Origin: Phytopythium helicoides
Lineage: Eukaryota > Oomycota > Peronosporomycetes > Pythiales > Pythiaceae
Direction of reading: 5' to 3'
NCBI GenBank assembly: GCA_024867545.1
Contig: JANFNE010000009.1
Coordinates: forward strand, 458,501 to 522,500
Length of the DNA: 64,000 nucleotides
This document shows, in pieces, positions 37,142 through 46,128 of this stretch. Position 1 is the stretch's first letter. Each line of letters opens with the position of its first letter. A program made the translations under genes and the position numbers. Below the pieces are notes generated by a model. That model had not been told where the DNA came from. It saw nothing but the letters and a program-made list of their open reading frames with translations, and searched no databases.

Positions 37142-40038
37142 TCACTTGTTCTCCGGCTTGTCGCTCGTCGGCTCTTCCGCACTATCGCTACTCGCTGCCA
37201 CACCGGTCGTCGTTTCCGTGGCCGTCGCCTCCACAGTTGATACCCCAGCGACAGCGGCATCCTTCTTGGCAGCCTTGTCCGCCTCGTACTTGTCGGCCTC
37301 CTTCCAGGACTCCTCGACGAACTCCGTGTACGTCTTGTTGCCGCCGAACGGCCGCGGGCCAAGCACGCGCACAAGGTCCGAGTGGTTGATTGTCTCATTC
37401 TTCAGCAGTTCCTCTGCCAGCTCGTGGAGAACGTTCTGCTTGTCCCGCAGCAGCTCCTTCGTGCGCTTGTACGCTGCGTCAACGATTTTCTGCACTTCTT
37501 CGTCAATCACCTGCGCCGTCTTCTCACTGTAGAGCTTGTCGTTGCCGAAAGAGCCCTCCTCCTTTGGGAACGAGAGCTGACCAACACGATCGTTCATACC
37601 GTAGAGCTGCACCATCGAGTAGGCAATCTGCGTCACGCGGCGCAGATCGTCAGAGGCGCCCGTTGTGATACGGCCGTCGAAGTTGATGAACTCGGAAGCG
37701 CGGCCACCAAGAGCCATGCACATGATGTCGATCATCGCCTCCTTGCTGTGCAGCGCCACTTCCTTTGGCAGGTACTGCGCGTAACCGAGCGATCCCTTGC
37801 CACGCGGCACGATCGTCACCTTCAGCAGCGGGTCTGCGTGCTCCAGGAACCAACCAGCAACAGCATGGCCAGCTTCGTGGTACGCCACTGTCCGCTTCTC
37901 CTCCGGAGACATGATGCGGTTCGTCTCGAGACCGCCAATAACACGATCCGTGGCCTCCTCGAAGTCCTTGAACTGGATGCTCTTGCCATTGCGACGCGCC
38001 GCCACAATCGCAGCCTCGTTACAGATGTTGGCAATCTCGGCACCGGCGAAACCAGGCGTGAGCGCAGCCATACGGCGAGCAAAGTCATCCACGTTGCCGT
38101 CAAGATGCAGTCCCTTCAAGTGGACCTTGAAGATCTCGCGACGGCCCTTGATGTCGGGCTTATCGACCGTGATCTGTCGGTCAAAGCGACCAGGACGAAG
38201 AATAGCCTTGTCGAGAATGTCAGCGCGGTTCGTACCAGCAAGCACCACGACGCCCTCACTCGAGTTGAAACCATCCATCTCGACCAGAAGCTGGTTCAGT
38301 GTGTTTTCACGCTCGTCATTGCCTCCCGAAAAGCTGCCCTTACTACGCGCGCGAGCAACAGCATCAATCTCATCGATGAACACAATGCACGGAGAGTTCG
38401 CACGAGCCTCACGGAAGAGGTCACGCACACGGGAAGGGCCGACACCGACAAACATCTCAATGAAGTCCGAGCCGGAAATGCTGAAGAACGGGACACTCGC
38501 CTCGCCTGCGGTAGCCTTGGCTAGCAGCGTCTTACCCGTACCAGGGGGACCAACGAGCAGCGCACCCTTCGGGATCTTCGCACCAAGGTCGGTGAACCGC
38601 TTCTGGTTACGCAGGAACTCGACAAACTCCATGATCTCCTTCTTCGCTTCATCGACACCGGCGACATCCTTGAACGTGATGTTGATGTCCTCCTTGGTGA
38701 TCTTCTTGGCAGGGCTCTTGCCGACCTTGAAGATGTTGCCGATACCGCCGCCGCCGCTTCCGCCAGCACCGCCGAGACCACGCATCGACATGAGGAGGAA
38801 TCCGACAAGAACAATTGTCGGCAGGAACTTGAGCAGCTCACTTCCGATGTTGATCTCATTGGCGTACTGAACTGGGATGTAGTCGTGCGGCCGCAGACCC
38901 ATCTGGTGCTGTGCGTGCTCCAGCTGGCGCTCAAAGCTCTCGACGCTGCCAATGTTGAAGTAGTGCGACGCCTGGTTGTGCGCAGGCCGCATCCGCGCCG
39001 ACATCGATGACGGCGCGTGGCCGTGGTTGGTCTCGTCGTGGTGCTGCTGCTGCTGCTGGTACTGATACTGCGACTGCTGGCCGAATTCCTTCGGCCGAGC
39101 GTTGTTCCAGTCCGCATACTCGGCACCACCGCTCTCCATCGTATCTGCGTCGTCGCGGAGGAAGACCTTGACGTATTTTTTGTTGACGACGACAACCTTC
39201 TCGACCTTGCCGCTCTCCAGGAAGCTGTTGCGGAACTCCTGGTATGTGATCTCCTGCATCGGCTTCTCGACCGAGGCAAGGTCCGAAAGGAACAGTGCTG
39301 CAATCGCGAGTGGGATCAGGTATGCCATGCCCTCGCGTCCCGAGTTGCCGCCGCCGCTTCCGCCGCCAGCCGATCCGCCGCTGCCTCCGGTGGCCTTCTT
39401 ACCGCCGTCCGCCGTCTTGGAGCTCAGCTTCTTGACCTCACCTGCAGGCTTCTCTGTCGCTCCGGCTCCGCTGCCGCTCTTGGGCGGTCCCGCCTTGGAT
39501 CCATTCGCAGCGCCGCCGCCGTTCTTCGGGTAGAAGCGGCCGAAGCCCTTGGGGATCTTCTCGGCCAGCCACGCCGCGAGGCTGGTCGCCTGCCGCCGCT
39601 CCGCGCTGGTGACTGTTGCGAAATGCACAACGCTCGTCAGCTCCTCCGATCGACCGCGCAGCAGTCCGCCACGCCGCAGCGCACTGACGCGAAGAGAGCG
39701 GCCGCGAGGCCTGCAGCAGCTGCCGAGCGAGCGCCGCGTGGCGCTGCGGCGCCGTCTGCAGCAGCGCGCCGAACGCCCCGCCGCGCGTCAGCGTCGCGCC
39801 CAGTTGCTGCTCCCATTCACATCGAAGTCGGTCAGAATCCCTGCGATTCCCCCCTTTTCCATCTCGGAAAGTCCATCTCGGAAAGTCCACGTCGGCTCCA
39901 ACGCCGCCGACGGGCCGAGCGGAAGAGCGCGTGAGCCGGGCGCACCTGGTGCAGCGCGTGCATGAGCCGCGGGCTCTGGGGCTTGCGCAGCGCCGCGAGC
40001 GCGTCGCGCCGCAGCCGCCGCGTGGACGTCGCGAGCAT
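37142..40038 (-). CDS. Mitochondrial m-AAA protease (AFG3/YTA12-like FtsH)
   Basis: Exons 40038-39946, 39806-39689 and 39612-37142 give about 893 residues in phase. The first two exons are Arg/Ala/Leu-rich (MLATSTRRLRRDALAALRK, then HAALARQLLQASRPLSSR), a good mitochondrial presequence. A Gly/Ser/Lys linker, a first membrane helix (AYLIPLAIAALFLSDL), an intermembrane-space FtsH_ext domain and a second helix (FLPTIVLVGFLLMSM) follow. The AAA core has Walker A GPPGTGKT, Walker B CIVFIDEID and the second-region Arg residues in ILRPGRFDR. The M41 protease has the zinc site HEAGHAVAGW. Such hexamers degrade inner-membrane proteins on the matrix side. The donor of the second intron (GTCAGT) is unusual but phase-correct. 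Confidence 0.92.
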
Positions 40039-40313
40039 CTCGAGCCGGCGGGGAGGGGAGTGGGGGAACACCTCGGTCGATGCTCGCTCATCCAACAACG
40101 AGCCGCGACCTTCCAAACATAATCATATCATGCCCTTTTGGAGGTTTACAACCAAGCCTTACCTGAGCGGCATTCTGTGAATTGGAGTGATTGTGATGTA
40201 TATTATTGTGTCCGCCTCGTTCGGAAGACCGTCGCGCGACCTCCCCGCATGACTGGCGGGGAAGCCATTGCGTGGCTCCCCAATGCCAATTGCCCGACTT
40301 GGTGGAGCATTCG

Positions 40314-40321
40314 TTCAATTC
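40314..40321 (+). promoter_or_regulatory. Oomycete initiator-like element of RPS2
   Basis: TTCAATTC sits about 20 bp before the RPS2 ATG within GCATTCGTTCAATTC, close to the oomycete Inr consensus (CATTYYNCAWTTT). Short leaders are usual for ribosomal protein genes. Confidence 0.45.
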
Positions 40322-40341
40322 GCCCCCAAAGAACAGAAGAA

Positions 40342-41130
40342 ATGGCTGAGGTTGCTGAGAGACCCGCTGGTGAGCGTGGCGGCTTTGGCCGTGGCCGTGG
40401 CCGTGGTGGCCGTGGTGGCCCCCGTGGCCGCGGCCGTGGCCGCCGTGGAGAGGAGTCCAAGGAGTGGGTGCCCGTGACCAAGCTCGGCCGCCTGGTCAAG
40501 GAGGGCAAGATCAACTCGCTCGAGGAGATCTACCTCTTCTCGCTCCCCATCAAGGAGTGCGAGATCGTCAACCACTTCCTCGAGGCCTCGCTCAAGGACG
40601 AGGTCATGAAGATCATGCCCGTGCAGAAGCAGACCACGGCTGGTCAGCGCACGCGCTTCAAGGCCTTCGTCGCTGTCGGTGACGGCAACGGCCACATCGG
40701 CCTCGGCGTCAAGTGCGCCAAGGAGGTGGCCACGGCCATCCGCGGCGCCATCATCCTGGCCAAGATTGCCCTCGTCCCGGTCCGCCGTGGCTACTGGGGC
40801 CGTATGGTCGGTGCCCCGCACACGGTGCCCAACAAGGTGACGGGCAAGTGCGGTTCGGTCCGCGTGCGTCTCATCCCGGCCCCGCGTGGTTCGGGCCTTT
40901 GCGCCGCCCCGGCCACCAAGAAGCTTCTCGGTATGGCTGGTATTGAGGACTGCTACACGTCGGCCCGCGGCCACACGCGTACGCTCGGCAACTTCGTCAA
41001 GGCCACGTTCTACGCTCTGCGTGCCACCTACGCGTACCTGACCCCGGACCTCTGGGAGCAGCACTCGTTCCAGGCGTCGCCGTACCAGGAGCACACGGAC
41101 TTCCTGGCCAAGACCGCCATCAAGAAGTAA
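40342..41130 (+). CDS. RPS2: 40S ribosomal protein S2 (uS5)
   Basis: Single exon, 262 residues. The N-terminus is the usual RGG-rich extension ([20 protein letters not shown]), then [18 protein letters not shown], the S5 N-terminal domain ([21 protein letters not shown]) and the S5 C-terminal domain ([14 protein letters not shown], then [20 protein letters not shown]). The length agrees with other eukaryotic S2 proteins. It lies at the mRNA entrance of the small subunit and takes part in decoding accuracy. Codon third positions are almost all G or C, as expected for a highly expressed gene. The GGC/CGT repeats of the extension create several antisense ORFs, which are not genes. Confidence 0.98.
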   Translation: MAEVAERPAGERGGFGRGRGRGGRGGPRGRGRGRRGEESKEWVPVTKLGRLVKEGKINSLEEIYLFSLPIKECEIVNHFLEASLKDEVMKIMPVQKQTTAGQRTRFKAFVAVGDGNGHIGLGVKCAKEVATAIRGAIILAKIALVPVRRGYWGRMVGAPHTVPNKVTGKCGSVRVRLIPAPRGSGLCAAPATKKLLGMAGIEDCYTSARGHTRTLGNFVKATFYALRATYAYLTPDLWEQHSFQASPYQEHTDFLAKTAIKK

Positions 41131-41186
41131 GTTGCGTCCGCAACTTTGCAACCAAAGCCTGGTGATCCGAGGGGAAAGCGTGTGAA

Positions 41187-41290
41187 CGAGCGCTACGGTG
41201 CGTAGGTGTCGACCTCTTGGCGCCACGGGCTGTTGTGGTCTGGTTTTAGGAGAGCGCTGGGCGAGCGCTACGGTGCGTAGGTGTCGACCT
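41187..41290 (+). repeat. 29-bp direct repeat downstream of RPS2
   Basis: An identical 29-bp unit starting CGAGCGCTACGGTGCG and ending TGTCGACCT occurs at 41187-41215 and 41262-41290, 75 bp apart, in the RPS2 3' flank. The intervening sequence is unrelated to the unit. Confidence 0.9.
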
Positions 41291-41427
41291 AGAACAATAC
41301 AAAGGACCGCTTCGGCTCTAAAATGACAATTCGTTCCATCCATGTTCGAGTGCGCTGCTGTCTCTGCTCGGTCCTTCGAGGTGAGGAACACAGCACGTCG
41401 TGAAGCAAGCATGCGTCCCTCCTCTAT

Positions 41428-42040
41428 TCACTTGTCCTTCTTGGTCTCTGCGTCCTCGGCAATAATGCCCTCTGCCGTGGCCGCCGCCTCGCTGTGGTAC
41501 TGCTTGATGCAGTCGACGCTTTGCTGCACTAGGAACTGGATGATGGGCGTGATGGTCTGCAGCTTGCCCTGCTGCACGCTGGCCACGTCCACGACGCGCT
41601 GCTTGAGCGCGTCCATGCGCGCCGCGTTGCCCTCCTGCTCCGCATCCTTCAGCTGGTCGCGCACGGCCTTGAGCTCCGCGCCGGCCACCAGCACGACCTC
41701 GAACGCGAACAGCTCGTTCAAAAAGTTGCTGCATCCACCACTGTCAGCGCCAATTCCTTCCCTCGCGCCACCCGCAACCACCACAGCCAGCCACTCACGT
41801 TCTGCTCGCCATGCACAAACCACCCCATGAACGTCAGCTCCATCCACAACAACAAAAGAACCCAAACGGAGCTCCATGAGGGTCGCACCCGAGCTGCTTG
41901 TCCTTGTCATCCGGCTGCTTGAGACTCGCGCGCGCCGCCGCCTGCGTCCACCGACGGTACAGGAACGCGGCGACCGGCAGCATGAGCAGCAGCCCGTGGG
42001 CCACGCCGCGCGCGTACGAGCTCCAGCAGTCGTCGCCCAT
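41428..42040 (-). CDS. Small membrane-anchored helical protein, exon structure uncertain
   Basis: The first exon starts at 42040: MGDDCWSSYARGVAHG, a hydrophobic segment LLLMLPVAAFLYRRW and a basic polar stretch to KQPDDKDKQ. The last exon (about 41728-41428) encodes NFLNELFAFEVVLVAGAELKAVRDQLKDAE, a heptad-like coil and QTITPIIQFLVQQSVDCIKQYHSE, ending at ETKKDK. Between them a small exon reading LTFMGWFVHGEQ (about 41840-41800, followed by a good GTGAGT donor) probably belongs, but I could not close the first junction in phase. The protein would be about 170 residues with one membrane helix and a coiled coil. The function is unknown. Its 5' end faces the Fanzor ORF, about 420 bp away. Confidence 0.6.
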
Positions 42041-42463
42041 GAGCCAAGCAGCGCGTCAGTCGCCAAATGAGGCAGTGGCTTCTTCCGCTAAGGATGCAGT
42101 CCCACAGTTGCTCAAACGCGTTGCTGACTACCCGGTCGCCACTCCCAGGCGTACCAGTCAAAGTGTTCCGATTATTATAGTAGAAACAATTGCGGTTTGA
42201 CTTTGACGAGATGACGCAGCCTTCACCATGTCAGCAAAGGCACATGTCAGCAAAGGCACACTGCGTCGCAATCTTGGCATAGCGCCAATGAGTCATTATG
42301 GTGCTGCAGTTTGACAGTTACGTTCTCACAGCACACTTTCGCTCCGAAGGCTTCTTCGCGACGACCTCATTCTCTGCCTCTCATTCGCGAGGTCGCTTTC
42401 GCCGCCTCCAGCACTGCAGCGAGCTCACTAACCTCCGACCTTGGTGGTTGGAGATTGCTGGTC
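42041..42463. other. Region between the 41.4-kb gene and the Fanzor ORF
   Basis: About 420 bp. It includes the promoter of the minus-strand gene and the 5' flank of the Fanzor ORF, whose frame is open back to 42311 but without an earlier ATG. It carries the 16-bp tandem repeat listed separately and CGTCGCAAT at 42264-42272, whose inverted copy lies at 44608-44616 just after the Fanzor stop. Confidence 0.6.
42227..42258 (+). repeat. Perfect 2 x 16-bp tandem repeat upstream of Fanzor
   Basis: CATGTCAGCAAAGGCA is repeated exactly twice (42227-42242 and 42243-42258), about 205 bp before the Fanzor ATG. It may be part of the element end or of a promoter. Confidence 0.9.
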
Positions 42464-44593
42464 ATGCCCAAGCGCAAGAAGACCGAGGAGGAAAAGGAAT
42501 GGGACATACACCACTCGTTCACGAGCGTCACGTGCAGGCTTCAACAGTTGTGTGAAGACCCCGACCTCATAGATGAGATTCAGCGATCCTGCGTCGTGTT
42601 CAAGCAGATCACGTCGGAGGCGTGGCACCTCGCGAATATGCACGTGCTCCGTTGTTTGCAAGCTCAAGGTCAGCTGCCGCGTCTTGATCAGACGTTCTTC
42701 TCCTGGTGTTGCCACGCCGTTCGACCTCAGGGTCTCGGTGCAAGAAGCTCAGCGACCAACGATTTTCGAGAGACGGCTAGACTGTACCGTGCCGAGCGAG
42801 CGCGTGTTGAGGGCTACACGCCGCCGGATACAGCTTCACACGACAACGATCAGCTGTTGTGGCTCGCGGAGCAGATGCGGATTAACACCAGGAACATGAT
42901 CGTGTCGAACTTCGAAAAACGACTTACAATGTACGCTCGACTGTTGCTCGAAGAGCGCCAAGAAGAGCTACGTTTGATGGCGATGGAGGATAGGCCAGCT
43001 CTGGAGACTACTTTGATGGTGATGGAAGATGCGCCACAGCACAGAGAGCGTTCGACCACGACACCCCACCCCCACCAGAACGATGAGCAGCCAGCTGTCA
43101 CCCGAGCTGAGATCAACCGCCTTGTGACTGCGTGCTACCGACCGAGCAACAGCGAGTTCACAGTGGATGAGCAGGAGCTTCGTGGATGGCTCGGGCTTGA
43201 ACCACACCAATCTGTCATTGAGAGAAATCTTGAGCACTTCGTCAAGAGGCTGTATGTCATCCTCCAGAAGGTCGAAGCCTCGCAGCGCCGGGATCCAAAT
43301 AAAAAAGGCATTCGATCATTCTCTCTGCTCCCATGTTCGGCGAGTTATGTTCCGAGCCACATTATCATCAACAGAACAACGCTACACGGATTCTGCGCCA
43401 GGGTGTTCGAGTCGACTGGCGGTCAAAACGCACTGCTAATGCCTCAAGGCGCGAGAGCTGGAACGCTCAGCACTGCCGTTACCACCCAGCAGAAAGGACC
43501 CATACTCCGACAGCTATTCTCTGTGAGCAAGTTTGAGACGATGAAAGTAGATGCAGGCATTTCAAAGGCGGAATTTAACGACATGGACCACGATAGTAAG
43601 GCGCCGTTTGCAAGCCAACTATTTGCTCACCAGATAACGTCGGACGGCTACTCTGCCTCTGTGTTGCTGACTCGTCCAAAGTCAGCTCACGACTTGAAAA
43701 TCGAGGAGCTCCAGAAGGAGCGCAGAAAAGGCAAGAAGCGACGGAAGCTAGCGGCGGAAGCTGAGGTCGACTATGAGTGGGAGTCGCTGCCAAGCGACTT
43801 CTCGCCAGACGTGCTGATCGGAGTCGATCCTGGGCTGCGCAATTTGTGCACGGCTGCCCACGAGGGCGAGGTCTTACCAACTGTCAACAATGCCGTTCAG
43901 CCACGCAATAACATCACGCAGATTCATGCGCGGGAGTATCGCCATCTTGCAGGCATGAACAAGCAGCGGTTTTGGTTTGAGAATCTAAAAAAGCGCTATC
44001 ATCGGTACAACGATGTGCTGACGAGGCTCCCTTCGTTTAAGTGCTCCGACTTTGACGTCTACTTGCAGCACCTTCGAATCTACTGGGCGAGCGTCGCGTA
44101 CCTGGTCGAGTTCTCCGCCAGCCATGCCTTCCGAAAGCAGCGGTTCATGGTCAAGCGGATGAAGGCCAAGACTCTGGATGCAATGGCCAAGCGTGTCGTT
44201 CCTGTTGCAAGCCCGCAAGTTATCGTCGGGTATGGTGATTGGAGTGTTCGCGATGGGATCCGCGGCCACGGCCCCACGCCAGTGAAAGGGTTTCGGCATG
44301 CGCTGCAGAAGCGAGCGAGGGTGGTAACTATCGACGAGTTTTGCTCGAGCAAATTGTGCTCCAGTTGCCACCAGCCACTTCGCAATGCAGTGCTGCCGCA
44401 GTTTCGCGACGGCGAGACGGAGCTGATCACCACCAAGAATGTCCTGCGCTGTCACTCCAGCGATTGCAGGGCGCTCTTTTGGGATCGTGACGTCAATGCG
44501 GCGCTCAACATGCTGACTCTGCTCAAGGCAAAGCTGCGTGGAGACCCACGGCCAGCAGCTTTCCGTCGAGGAGCAGCAATGGTGCATGCGTGA
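42464..44593 (+). CDS. Fanzor: eukaryotic TnpB-like RNA-guided DNA endonuclease
   Basis: Single intact ORF, 709 residues from the first in-frame ATG. The start is followed by the basic cluster PKRKK, and a second cluster KERRKGKKRRK lies at about residues 419-428; both look like nuclear-localisation signals. The N-terminal 400 residues are helical and diverged, as expected for the wedge/REC part. The RuvC core is complete: Asp455 in LIGVDPGLRNL (RuvC-I), Glu625 in TIDEFCSSKLCSSC (the RuvC-II region in the Fanzor-type rearranged position), Cys632/Cys635 and Cys663/Cys668 forming the Zn ribbon, and Asp676 in FWDRDVNAALNML (RuvC-III). Fanzors are OrfB/TnpB homologues of eukaryotic transposons that cut DNA guided by an RNA from their own locus. 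The gene lacks introns and its codon use looks less GC-biased than that of its neighbours, consistent with mobile origin. No other transposase is next to it. Confidence 0.92.
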   Translation: MPKRKKTEEEKEWDIHHSFTSVTCRLQQLCEDPDLIDEIQRSCVVFKQITSEAWHLANMHVLRCLQAQGQLPRLDQTFFSWCCHAVRPQGLGARSSATNDFRETARLYRAERARVEGYTPPDTASHDNDQLLWLAEQMRINTRNMIVSNFEKRLTMYARLLLEERQEELRLMAMEDRPALETTLMVMEDAPQHRERSTTTPHPHQNDEQPAVTRAEINRLVTACYRPSNSEFTVDEQELRGWLGLEPHQSVIERNLEHFVKRLYVILQKVEASQRRDPNKKGIRSFSLLPCSASYVPSHIIINRTTLHGFCARVFESTGGQNALLMPQGARAGTLSTAVTTQQKGPILRQLFSVSKFETMKVDAGISKAEFNDMDHDSKAPFASQLFAHQITSDGYSASVLLTRPKSAHDLKIEELQKERRKGKKRRKLAAEAEVDYEWESLPSDFSPDVLIGVDPGLRNLCTAAHEGEVLPTVNNAVQPRNNITQIHAREYRHLAGMNKQRFWFENLKKRYHRYNDVLTRLPSFKCSDFDVYLQHLRIYWASVAYLVEFSASHAFRKQRFMVKRMKAKTLDAMAKRVVPVASPQVIVGYGDWSVRDGIRGHGPTPVKGFRHALQKRARVVTIDEFCSSKLCSSCHQPLRNAVLPQFRDGETELITTKNVLRCHSSDCRALFWDRDVNAALNMLTLLKAKLRGDPRPAAFRRGAAMVHA

Positions 44594-44730
44594 GCAGCAG
44601 CGGCGAAATTGCGACGTGCGCGAGGGAGTTAAGCGTACACAAGTTTGAATCTGTATGCACTGGAGGGAAACTGTAAAACCCCACAATGCAAAACCCCAAA
44701 ACCTAAAAAAAAATTGGGGTTTTACCCTAC
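44594..44730 (+). ncRNA. Candidate Fanzor guide-RNA scaffold / element 3' end
   Basis: The 137 bp after the Fanzor stop contain an 11-bp perfect inverted repeat, GTAAAACCCCA (44673-44683) and TGGGGTTTTAC (44715-44725). A nested alternative arm AAAACCCCAA (44690-44699) pairs with TTGGGGTTTT (44714-44723). In TnpB and characterised Fanzor loci the guide RNA is made from the 3' end of the ORF and the adjoining noncoding end of the element. Position and fold therefore fit, but the assignment is inference; a simple terminator hairpin is the alternative. Confidence 0.4.
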
Positions 44731-44870
44731 TTGACAAGGAGGCCTCCAAGCCTTGGAGGGCTCGGCCCGCCACTACATCGCGAGAAGAAACGCAGCGCGC
44801 GCGCCTCCATCGCCCCCGCCCGCCTGCCAGCCTGCCAGTCTGCCAGCCAGTCAGCCAGCCCCGTAGCCTC

Positions 44871-45910
44871 ATGGTGCACGTCAACAAGCCGCTGGTGCTC
44901 GGCGCCGTGTCGGCCGTCGCGGTCGCGGTGCTGCTGTTCGCGCTCTCGCGCTCGAGCGACAAGTCGGTGCGTGGTCATTGGTCGATGGGTGGCCCTCGCG
45001 TTTCGGTGGTCTAATCGAATTTTGTGCCGAGTGCAGACCGGAAAGAAGGAGAAGAAGGAGGACGCCGTGCGAGAGGTGCCCAACCTGCACAAGGAGCAGC
45101 TGCTCAGCATCCTAGAGACCATTTGCACGCAGATGGGCCAAGTCGTGGTGCGTACCAGCGCGCTGCCGTGCTCAACCCGCGCTGCCGTCGGAATGCTCAT
45201 GAACGCGTGTGCGCGCAGATGCAACTGGCCAAGCTCGAGGCCAAGATCCGCCAGGAGTCGTCGCAGAACGGACGCTCGCTGCCAGAGGACCAGCTCGCGT
45301 CCTACCTCATGGGACAGTTTGAGGAGGCCATGAAGGCCATCGAGGCCCAGGTGTACGCCAAGTACCAGACCACGGAGGACGAGGTCAAGATCGCGACCGA
45401 GTTCTACGAGGAGGAGGAGGACAAGGACGTCGCCAACGCGGTTGCCAAGCTCCAGGAGCTCTACCGCGTCATGACGGGCGGCGGCTTCAGCGACGTCGAG
45501 GTCCCGGCCGACCTCACGCTCAACAAGGTCCGTCCAATCCGGCTGATAGTTGCTTCCATCGTGTGTGTCGCTGACGGATCGGTGTCCAGTTCATTGATAT
45601 TATGCAGGAGACGATGGAGTCGCTGAATGTTGCGATGGAGGAGGTGTGCCTCGAGGTCAAGGAGCTCAACCCGGAGAACAAGGAGGAGGCCATCAACCAG
45701 CGATACGTCAAGCGCGCCGACAACCTGTCGGCCGAGATCCATGCCAAGCACGGCCTCACGCGCGAGGTGCTTCAGGCCGCTATGATGAAGTACCAGCAGG
45801 AACCGGCCTTCCTCATGGCCATGACGGAGCTGCAGCAGCAGCAAGCCGAGCGCTTTGCGGCGGCTGCGTCCATCTTCAACGGTGAGGTCAACATGGGCCT
45901 GACGGAGTAA
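44871..45910 (+). CDS. Membrane-anchored coiled-coil protein of unknown function
   Basis: Exons 44871-44966, 45037-45147, 45219-45527 and 45590-45910 give 278 residues in phase. An N-terminal hydrophobic anchor (LVLGAVSAVAVAVLLFAL) is followed by a Lys/Glu-rich linker (TGKKEKKEDAVREVPNLHKEQ). The body is helical and charged: LSILETICTQMGQV, MQLAKLEAKIRQES, YQTTEDEVKIATEFYEEEEDKDV, FIDIMQETMESLNVAMEEVCLEV and AERFAAAASIFNGEVNMGLTE. I recognise no family. The high GC3 and clean splice sites support a conserved host gene. The anchor suggests attachment to the ER or another membrane, with the helical body in the cytosol. It lies 280 bp after the Fanzor stop, so its promoter abuts the possible element end. 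Confidence 0.75.
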
Positions 45911-46128
45911 GGTAGGAAGAGGTGGAGTGTTGAAGCTCGCGAGGCGTGCGCGACTACCGCTGAAGTGATATCTAGATCGGACCCTGCCAGCCCAGTGGTA
46001 GTCGCTCGCGTCTCTGCCGATTGCGAAATACAAAACAGAAAAAAAAAATCTCGAGCCGCAATGTCTTGTCGTTCTTGACGCTTCACGAAGATGGGATTGC
46101 CGACACCAATCACAGCGTCAATGTGCCG

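Noticed and set aside
37382..38870. 380- and 357-codon plus-strand ORFs
   Set aside because: Exact antisense shadows of the conserved AAA-protease exon.
44673..44725. Telomere-like AAAACCCC repeats
   Set aside because: Only two copies, explained by the hairpin; oomycete telomeres are TTTAGGG-type.
43985..44962. 325-codon minus-strand ORF over the Fanzor 3' end
   Set aside because: Shadow of the catalytic region; its protein has no features.
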